A DNA stretch of 62,057 bases from the NCBI RefSeq assembly GCF_003323745.1, contig NZ_QOIL01000001.1, positions 552,783 through 614,839 of the forward strand. The letters are read 5' to 3'. Each line of letters starts with the position of its first letter. Positions within the stretch are counted from its first letter, which is position 1. The translations under genes and the position numbers were made by a program. Under the pieces are notes generated by a model. It saw only the letters and a list, made by a program, of their open reading frames with translations, searched no databases and was not told where the DNA came from. Positions 59,809-62,057 of the stretch are shown in pieces. The DNA comes from Sphaerisporangium album (GTDB taxonomy: Bacteria > Actinomycetota > Actinomycetes > Streptosporangiales > Streptosporangiaceae).

Positions 59809-60458
59809 CTCATCCCCGTCCAATCCTTGTCGTAGGCCACGTTCCAGGCGATGCAGATACGGCGCCCTCCACCGGTGAGGGTGGCTTGGACCGAGTGCGG
59901 CAGCCATCCGGGGAAGGCGACCATCCGCCCAGGTGTCGGTTCGACCCGGAACACGCCCTCGGAGGCTTCCCTGGCGATCGCGGCGGGGCGCGGGTCGAGC
60001 AGTTGCAGGTAGCCCGCGTCCCCGGTCCCGCCCGCGTCGCCTGATTCGACGTAGTACACGCCAGACCAAGCCGAGTCATGGTGGGTGTGCGGGCGAAGGC
60101 TGCCGCCCTCGGCGTAGACGACGGTCCATGCCTCGGCGATCACGCCCTGGGTGACTTCTCCGGCCGCGTCGCCGAGTACCGCGGCGGTCAGCGTGGACAC
60201 GGCGCCCATGATCTGGGTCTTGAACCAGTCGACGGCCGGGTGCTCCCAGCTCAGGATGTCCTGGTTGGCCTTGGTCGCTGAGATCACGCCGAAGTTGGAG
60301 GCCTCGGGGTCGGTCACGGTTCGTGTCACGATGAGATCGCGCAGAGCCTCGTTGAATTCTCCGGCGCCGGGAAGGTCGGCTATGTACAACGGGCTCTTCC
60401 ATAGCGACATCGGTTTGATGCCGATGTCGCTATGGGCGGACACGGTGGTGCTACTCAT
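59805..60458 (-). CDS. 2OG-Fe(II) oxygenase
   Basis: A 217-residue double-stranded beta-helix protein with the facial triad visible: His126 and Asp128 in RPHTHHDSAW, His188 in PGWLPHSV, and Arg199/Arg200 in GGGRRICIAW for 2-oxoglutarate. It resembles the 2OG-FeII_Oxy_5/TIGR02466 group. An AAGGAGG site lies five bases before ATG 60458, which overlaps the upstream stop by four bases. In this operon it probably hydroxylates residues of the precursor-like peptide. Confidence 0.87.
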   Translation of the reverse strand: MSSTTVSAHSDIGIKPMSLWKSPLYIADLPGAGEFNEALRDLIVTRTVTDPEASNFGVISATKANQDILSWEHPAVDWFKTQIMGAVSTLTAAVLGDAAGEVTQGVIAEAWTVVYAEGGSLRPHTHHDSAWSGVYYVESGDAGGTGDAGYLQLLDPRPAAIAREASEGVFRVEPTPGRMVAFPGWLPHSVQATLTGGGRRICIAWNVAYDKDWTGMR

Positions 60459-61204
60459 GCAACCTCCTTGAGATGACGGGCGATGTCGCGGCCGAGATCG
60501 GTCAGGTCATCGGCGATCTGGTCCAGCAAGGCCAGGCACCCCGCTTGGTAGGCCGCAAGCCTCTCCAGACGGCCCTCGGGTGCGTCGCCCGCCTCGGCGT
60601 AGAGGCGGGTGAGGACAGCGGCGACGTGAGCCGCCCCCAGCACCTCAGAAGGCGATCGGTTGGCGGTTCCGGACGGCAAAGTAACCGGTCGCGCCGAAGG
60701 CAGTTCGATCCGCCACAGCTCTTCCATCAGGTAAAGCCACTGATGGGCCAGTTCGTGGGTGATCTGTTCGCGCAGTTCGAGCGGGGTGGCGAATGCGTCC
60801 TCGGCGAGAAGGACGTGTTGCGGCCACGCCCTGGACGACGCGGATATCGCGCCGTTCGGGACGTGCAGGCAGGCATAGCGGACCGGCAGCGTGGTCAAGG
60901 CTGTCCACGTTGGGATTAGAGAGCCCAGTTCCGTCAACGCTCCGTTCACCTGGTCCTTCTGGACGGGAGCCAGGGGTATGGCAGGGATCGGTTGCCCCCC
61001 GCCCAGAAGCAGAGCTCCTGAAGGCGCGAGCCAGGTCTCGAGGGCGTTATCCGTGATCCGGCCGGCCTTCCCTTGTCTTTCGGCAGTGACGTGGCGGGCT
61101 GCCGCCACCGCTGCCAGCAGCCGTTTGGCCGCGAACTCCTCATCCAGGAACGGCAGGCCGCCGAGCAGCGCCAGCGGGTCGGACAGGTCGTAGGTCAACG
61201 TCAT
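60455..61204 (-). CDS. HExxH-motif putative peptide-modifying protein
   Basis: A 249-residue protein with QITHELAHQWLYLMEELW: the HExxH motif (His150-Glu151-x-x-His154) in a helix. It lacks a signal peptide and overall similarity to known secreted peptidases. It matches the kind of protein annotated as HEXXH motif-containing putative peptide modification protein, some members of which have been described as 2OG-dependent peptide beta-hydroxylases. ATG 61204 and its stop both overlap neighbours by four bases, so it is made in step with the methyltransferase and oxygenase. Confidence 0.75.
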   Translation of the reverse strand: MTLTYDLSDPLALLGGLPFLDEEFAAKRLLAAVAAARHVTAERQGKAGRITDNALETWLAPSGALLLGGGQPIPAIPLAPVQKDQVNGALTELGSLIPTWTALTTLPVRYACLHVPNGAISASSRAWPQHVLLAEDAFATPLELREQITHELAHQWLYLMEELWRIELPSARPVTLPSGTANRSPSEVLGAAHVAAVLTRLYAEAGDAPEGRLERLAAYQAGCLALLDQIADDLTDLGRDIARHLKEVA

Positions 61205-61908
61205 GCGGGAGCCTCCAAGACCAGGTCGTGGCCGGTCAGCGCCGGATGGCGGTCGAGTGGATCGGCGTCCAAACCGATTACGGTGAGCCCTGTTCCGGAC
61301 CGACGCCCAACCTGAAGGCAGGGCAACGGCCATGGGGCATTGGGATCGGGGATCCAGTAGCGCGTGGGTGGAGAAGGCATCACGGCGAAGACCGCTGCGT
61401 TGCAAGCCCGTCCGGCGTAGGTGTCGAACGAGAACCGATGGTGACCAATGTCGAAATCGTCGACCAGAACGACTCCTCGGGCGACGGCGGCCAGCTCGGC
61501 GTCCAACGGCCACCGAATCTCCCAATGCGCGTCCAGATAGATCAACGGCCGCTCGTGCAGGCGAGTGATCTTCTCGACTAGCCCGGGAGAATCAACGCAC
61601 GACACCAGGACGTTCCGGCAGCCCGCCGCAGCCAGCCGACGACGGGTGAACTCCACGTGCTTGGCCACGATGTCGCAGCTGTAGACCGGCAGATTGGGAT
61701 AACGGGCAGCCAGATAACGTGTGGTGTCCCCCAGAAAACACCCCGTCTCCAGGATGGCGTCGCATTCATAGGCGGCTAGCAGGTCATCGACCAACAAGGC
61801 CTTCGTGACATCGAACCCGAACGGACCCCCGCCGTCCGGCAAACGGATCGCACCTGCTCGCTCCACGCGATAGAAGACCTCCAGGGTCGCCTGCACATGG
61901 CCCTTCAT
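61201..61908 (-). CDS. SAM-dependent methyltransferase-like protein
   Basis: A 235-residue class I Rossmann-type protein with the SAM motif ILETGCFLGDTTRYLAARYP, an acidic second strand (VYSCDIVAKHVEFTRRRL), and YLDAHWE and VVLVDDFDIGHHRF towards the C-terminus, as in TylF/macrocin-like and related methyltransferases with metal-binding Asp residues. ATG 61908 with AGAGGTG upstream is chosen over a frame reaching 62043. It is the first gene of the leftward modification operon; the methyl acceptor is probably the precursor peptide but could be a small molecule. Confidence 0.75.
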   Translation of the reverse strand: MKGHVQATLEVFYRVERAGAIRLPDGGGPFGFDVTKALLVDDLLAAYECDAILETGCFLGDTTRYLAARYPNLPVYSCDIVAKHVEFTRRRLAAAGCRNVLVSCVDSPGLVEKITRLHERPLIYLDAHWEIRWPLDAELAAVARGVVLVDDFDIGHHRFSFDTYAGRACNAAVFAVMPSPPTRYWIPDPNAPWPLPCLQVGRRSGTGLTVIGLDADPLDRHPALTGHDLVLEAPA

Positions 61909-61979
61909 CGAGGCACCTCTTTCGTCGTTCGGGACTGTAAAACTAACGGCGGATCTGATGATCAAGGGAGACACGCTTG
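61909..61979. promoter_or_regulatory. Divergent promoter region of the RiPP-like operon
   Basis: 71 bases between the methyltransferase gene and the rightward gene at 61980. On the minus strand a TTGATC followed by TAGTTT and TTTTAC is AT-rich and may hold the operon promoter; on the plus strand TGTAAAACT is a possible -10. No clear operator. Confidence 0.35.
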
Positions 61980-62057
61980 ATGTCCGAGACCGCTGCGGAG
62001 ACGCTGTCCATGAACGAACCGACATCCAAGCCCCACCGCGCAATGTCAGATGAGCAG
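61980..62057 (+). CDS. N-terminus of an unidentified protein (partial)
   Basis: ATG 61980 is preceded by AAGGGAG at nine bases and opens a frame of 26 residues (MSETAAETLSMNEPTSKPHR, then AMSDEQ) to the edge of the window. It is divergent from the modification operon and could encode a regulator or another cluster gene. Too little is visible to assign a family. Confidence 0.45.
   Translation, partial: MSETAAETLSMNEPTSKPHRAMSDEQ

Overview
The window is high-GC (roughly 70% or more) DNA with GTG and TTG starts, 4-base ATGA/GTGA overlaps inside operons and many regulator families typical of filamentous actinobacteria (DUF5753/DUF397 pair, MocR, LCP, PASTA-less Ser/Thr kinase, YcnI). A very large secreted ThuA/glucose-dehydrogenase/ricin-lectin protein and the general style suggest a Streptosporangiales-like genome (Nonomuraea/Streptosporangium type). 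That placement is an inference from style, not a database match. No rRNA, tRNA, CRISPR array, intact insertion sequence or phage gene was seen.

Layout. 1-5.3 kb: the tail of a peptide-maturase-type methyltransferase, a cytosolic subtilase with a small partner, a spermidine-synthase-like membrane protein, and an Rhs remnant next to an orphan immunity-like gene. 5.3-21.6 kb: mostly housekeeping and cell-envelope genes: a secreted protein, an LCP ligase, a neutral zinc metallopeptidase divergent from a LysR regulator, a FolP2-type pterin enzyme, a group II PLP decarboxylase, a two-component system that probably drives a LolA/RseB-like protein plus ABC exporter, and YcnI. 21.6-28 kb: an ABC-2 exporter divergent from a MarR regulator, an alpha/beta hydrolase and a Ser/Thr kinase. 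28.1-38.6 kb: a sugar-uptake operon (truncated Gfo/Idh/MocA remnant, two-domain ATPase, two permeases, lipoprotein binding protein, TIM-barrel isomerase) followed by a 1528-residue secreted sugar-oxidising/binding protein; together they look like an extracellular sugar oxidation and import locus. 38.7-41.7 kb: an ABC ATPase and a patch of decay (truncated XRE/DUF5753 gene, DUF397 gene, broken LuxR gene).

41.8-53.0 kb is a compact biosynthetic locus. A prolyl-AMP ligase, a prolyl-carrier dehydrogenase and a stand-alone carrier protein (the classic proline to pyrrole-2-carboxyl trio) sit with a flavin halogenase, a stand-alone TrpB2-type enzyme, an ACMSD-like amidohydrolase, a MaoC-fold protein, a cation/proton antiporter, an EamA exporter and a MocR regulator. 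The two divergent transcripts start from promoters with the same 12-base box, the same 15-base spacing and a TANNNT -10. My reading, an inference, is a small halogenated-pyrrole pathway that may end in an amino acid such as a halopyrrolyl-alanine.

54.9-62.1 kb looks different in base composition and codon use from its neighbours. It holds a complete second-style DNA polymerase III alpha gene beside a tightly coupled five-gene unit: SAM methyltransferase, HExxH peptide-modifying-type protein, 2OG-Fe(II) oxygenase, a degenerate oxygenase homologue without metal ligands, and a 69-residue precursor-like peptide. This resembles an undescribed RiPP locus, with the polymerase gene as a possible self-resistance target copy. 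This and the pyrrole locus are the two most interesting parts of the window.
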